64,000 bases of DNA from Dokdonella_A sp964582225. GTDB lineage: Bacteria > Pseudomonadota > Gammaproteobacteria > Xanthomonadales > Rhodanobacteraceae. The stretch is taken from NCBI GenBank assembly GCA_964582225.1, contig CAZORA010000003.1, positions 133,076-197,075 on the forward strand, in the 5' to 3' direction. The notes under the pieces are model-generated. The model worked only from the letters and a program-made list of their open reading frames with translations. It was not told where the DNA came from and searched no databases. Position numbers and translations under genes: made by a program. Shown here one piece after another: positions 60,860 through 64,000 of the stretch (the stretch's first letter is position 1; each line of letters begins with the position of its first letter).

Positions 60860-60867
<8 letters not shown>
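60283..60867 (-). CDS. GNAT-family acetyltransferase of the suf operon
   Basis: The 194-residue protein has LRFRHAAAGDVAAVVALVESAYRG at the start and the acetyl-CoA site VRPAGQGLGLGGALLDEAERYA (about 109-130). It ends with YRRRGYRETGETLPFPYGDERFGLP. It overlaps sufS by eight bases, so it is cotranscribed. Its substrate in iron-sulfur metabolism is unknown. Confidence 0.88.
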
Positions 60868-62107
<1,240 letters not shown>

Positions 62108-62108
62108 C

Positions 62109-63392
62109 TCAGTCCTCCAGCGCCAGCGGCAGGCGCGAGGCCAGCAGGGTCTCGAGCTGGGCACGCAGCTCGACCGGTTCGACCCGGTCCAGCGCCGCGC
62201 TGCAGAAGGCGCCGACCAGCATGCTGCGCGCTGCCTCCAGCGGGATGCCGCGCGCCTGCAGGTAGAACAGCGCCTGTTCGTCGAGCTGGCCGACGGTGGC
62301 ACCGTGCACCGCCTTCACCTCGTCGGCGTAGATTTCGAGCGCCGGCTGGGTGTCGATTTCCGCCTGCGCGGAGAGCAGCAGGTTCTTGTTGGAAAGCCGG
62401 GCGTCGCTGCCGTCGGCGCCCGGCGCGATGGTGATCGCGCCGTGAAACACGCCCCGCGCCCGCTGATCGGCAGCGCCACGCCAGGTCACCTCGCTCACGG
62501 TGTCGCGCGCGTCGTGCCAGACGTCCAGGTGGGTATCGGCGTGCTGACGTCCGTGCAGGGCAAATACGCCGCGCGACTCGAAGCGCGCCTCGCGGCCGGC
62601 CAGATGCACGCGAAAATCGTGCCGCACCAACTGTCCGCCGAGCTCCAGCGAGTCGGTCACGAGCTCCGCCCGTTCCTCCAGCCGGAAGTCGCTGCGGCGG
62701 ATCAGGCTGGCGCTTTCGGCGCAATCCTGCACGTGAAGAACTTGAAGCCGCGCGCCGACGCCAAGGGCGAAGTCGGTGACCAGGTTGCCGATCCGGGCCG
62801 GGCCGTCGACGCCCAGATAGTGCTCGACCAGGCGCAACCGAGAGTCGTCGCCGAGCTCGCAGCGCAGGCGCAGGTGCCAGGCGATTTCGGCCTCGGCCGC
62901 AGCGCCGGCGAAGACCAGGTGCAGCGGCGCCTCGAGCCGCGCTCCGGGTGCCGTGCGGATCAGCGCGCCGTCGCCCGCGAGCGCGGTGTTGAGGCGCAGG
63001 AAGGCGTCGGTGCGATCCTGGCCGGCGCCCTCGGCGAGCAGCATCGGCAGCAGCTCAGGATGGGTCGACAGCGGCAGCAGCTCGAGCCCGGCGGTGCTGC
63101 GGAAATCGCACAAGTCCGCGCGCAGCGCACCGTTGACGAAGACCAGCCGCGGCCCATCGATCGCGGCGAGCGCGAAGGCCGAAGGGTCAATCGTCCGGCT
63201 TGTCGCCCGCGCGTCGCCCGCGGCCGGGCTGCGCCGCTCGAGCGCACGCAGGCTGGTGTACTTCCAGGCTTCGTCGCGCACACTCGGCAGACCGTCGCGC
63301 CGCAGCGCCTCGAGCGCGCCGCGCCGTGCCGGCAGCGCGCCGGCGACGTCCACTTCGGCCAGCAGCGAATCGAGCAGGGCGACGCCCATCAC
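62109..63392 (-). CDS. sufD: Fe-S assembly scaffold subunit SufD
   Basis: SufD forms the SufBC2D scaffold. The 427-residue protein shows the SufB/D fold: EAWKYTSLRALERR at the N-terminus, DLDVWHDARDTVSEVTWRG-type beta-helix, and GATVGQLDEQALFYLQARGIPLEAARSMLV with the conserved His before GATV. It overlaps sufC by four bases. Confidence 0.93.
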   Translation of the reverse strand: MMGVALLDSLLAEVDVAGALPARRGALEALRRDGLPSVRDEAWKYTSLRALERRSPAAGDARATSRTIDPSAFALAAIDGPRLVFVNGALRADLCDFRSTAGLELLPLSTHPELLPMLLAEGAGQDRTDAFLRLNTALAGDGALIRTAPGARLEAPLHLVFAGAAAEAEIAWHLRLRCELGDDSRLRLVEHYLGVDGPARIGNLVTDFALGVGARLQVLHVQDCAESASLIRRSDFRLEERAELVTDSLELGGQLVRHDFRVHLAGREARFESRGVFALHGRQHADTHLDVWHDARDTVSEVTWRGAADQRARGVFHGAITIAPGADGSDARLSNKNLLLSAQAEIDTQPALEIYADEVKAVHGATVGQLDEQALFYLQARGIPLEAARSMLVGAFCSAALDRVEPVELRAQLETLLASRLPLALED

Positions 63393-64000
63393 GCGACTCC
63401 CGCCGCGGCCGGCGCCTGGCGTCCGGCGACCCAGCCGTAGCCGTGCTGCTCGAGCTCCTGGGCCAACGTCCTGTCGCCGCTTTCGACGATGCGACCCTCG
63501 GCCAGCACGTGCACCCGATCGGGCACGATGTAGTCGAGCAGGCGCTGGTAGTGGGTGATGACGATGAAGCTGCGCGCCGGATCGCGCATCGCGTTGACGC
63601 CGTCGGCCACCATCTTCAGGGCGTCGATATCGAGACCCGAATCGGTCTCGTCGAGAACCGCGAGCCTGGGCTCCAGCAGGGCCAGCTGGAAGATCTCGTT
63701 ACGCTTCTTCTCGCCGCCGGAAAAGCCGACGTTGACGGCGCGGTGCAACAGCTCGTCCTTCAGGTGCAGCACGGCGAGCTTGTCCCGCACCAGCTTCAGG
63801 AACTGCATCGAATCGAGCTCGGTCTCGCCGCGCAGCTTCCGCTGGCCGTTAAGTGCGGCGCGCAGGAAATAGGTGTTGTTGACGCCCGGGATCTCCACCG
63901 GATATTGGAAGGCCAGGAACAAGCCGGCGGCGGCGCGCTCCTCCGGCGCCAGCGCGAGCAGGTCGCGGCCATCGAAACTCACCGAACCCGCGGTGACCTC
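63389..64000 (-). CDS. sufC: Fe-S assembly ATPase SufC (partial, N-terminus beyond the window)
   Basis: About 203 C-terminal residues are present and the frame stays open to the edge (EVTAGSVSFDGRDLLALAPEER). The ABC signature FSGGEKKRNEIFQL and Walker B LAVLDETDSGLDIDAL are clear. Walker A and the Q-loop side lie outside. SufC powers the SufBC2D scaffold. sufB should follow beyond the window. Confidence 0.93.
   Translation of the reverse strand, partial: EVTAGSVSFDGRDLLALAPEERAAAGLFLAFQYPVEIPGVNNTYFLRAALNGQRKLRGETELDSMQFLKLVRDKLAVLHLKDELLHRAVNVGFSGGEKKRNEIFQLALLEPRLAVLDETDSGLDIDALKMVADGVNAMRDPARSFIVITHYQRLLDYIVPDRVHVLAEGRIVESGDRTLAQELEQHGYGWVAGRQAPAAAGVA

Overview
The window is GC-rich DNA from a gammaproteobacterium, most likely of the order Xanthomonadales (Lysobacterales). 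This placement rests on gene content: a long sufC-sufD-sufS-GNAT-Rieske operon, oxyR, a cysD/cysN-cysC fusion, a fused isobutyryl-CoA mutase beside leucine-degradation genes, and a protein remnant ending in a FAN-type acidic C-terminus that I recall as common in this order. I could not run a search, so genus is not assigned.

Layout. 1-840 holds the tail of one reading frame, a paired-hairpin dispersed repeat and a chain of GGA-loop hairpins ending in an intrinsic terminator (candidate CsrA/RsmA-binding RNA). 0.84-9.9 kb: prmC with a giant uncharacterised envelope protein, oxyR, a repeat-rich spacer, a DHH-like protein, an acetyltransferase and a hemerythrin-like protein. 9.9-21.1 kb: a decayed MFS gene, then a branched-chain acyl-CoA catabolic cluster (icmF, leucine dehydrogenase, isovaleryl-CoA dehydrogenase, thiolase, methylcrotonyl-CoA carboxylase beta) interrupted by a nucleotidyltransferase gene carrying an amber stop and by an alanine-rich lipoprotein. 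21.1-33.5 kb: serine hydrolase, glutathione reductase, D-amino-acid dehydrogenase, NlpC/P60 hydrolase, slyD, a methyltransferase, an S9 peptidase and cysD-cysNC.

33.6-33.9 kb is a tRNA-Leu(UAA) gene split by a 218-nt group I intron closely resembling the Azoarcus tRNA-Ile ribozyme. From about 34.36 to 56.56 kb lies a cryptic siphovirus-like prophage with Mu-like head genes (DUF935 portal, gp30-like morphogenesis protein fused to a nuclease domain, gpG-like protein) and a tyrosine integrase next to tRNA-Val(CAC). It keeps the lysis, terminase, head and first tail genes, including a GGGAAAC programmed frameshift, but is truncated in the tape measure protein, where it abuts a fragment of a host gene. 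It has lost all tail-tip genes, and its helicase is reduced to the C-terminal half. It carries one intact hicAB locus and a second whose toxin gene has a one-base deletion.

56.5-64 kb: tRNA-Val and tRNA-Thr, a second copy of the paired-hairpin repeat, an OmpR-type two-component system with a FrnE-like DsbA protein, and the minus-strand suf operon, running off the right edge inside sufC.
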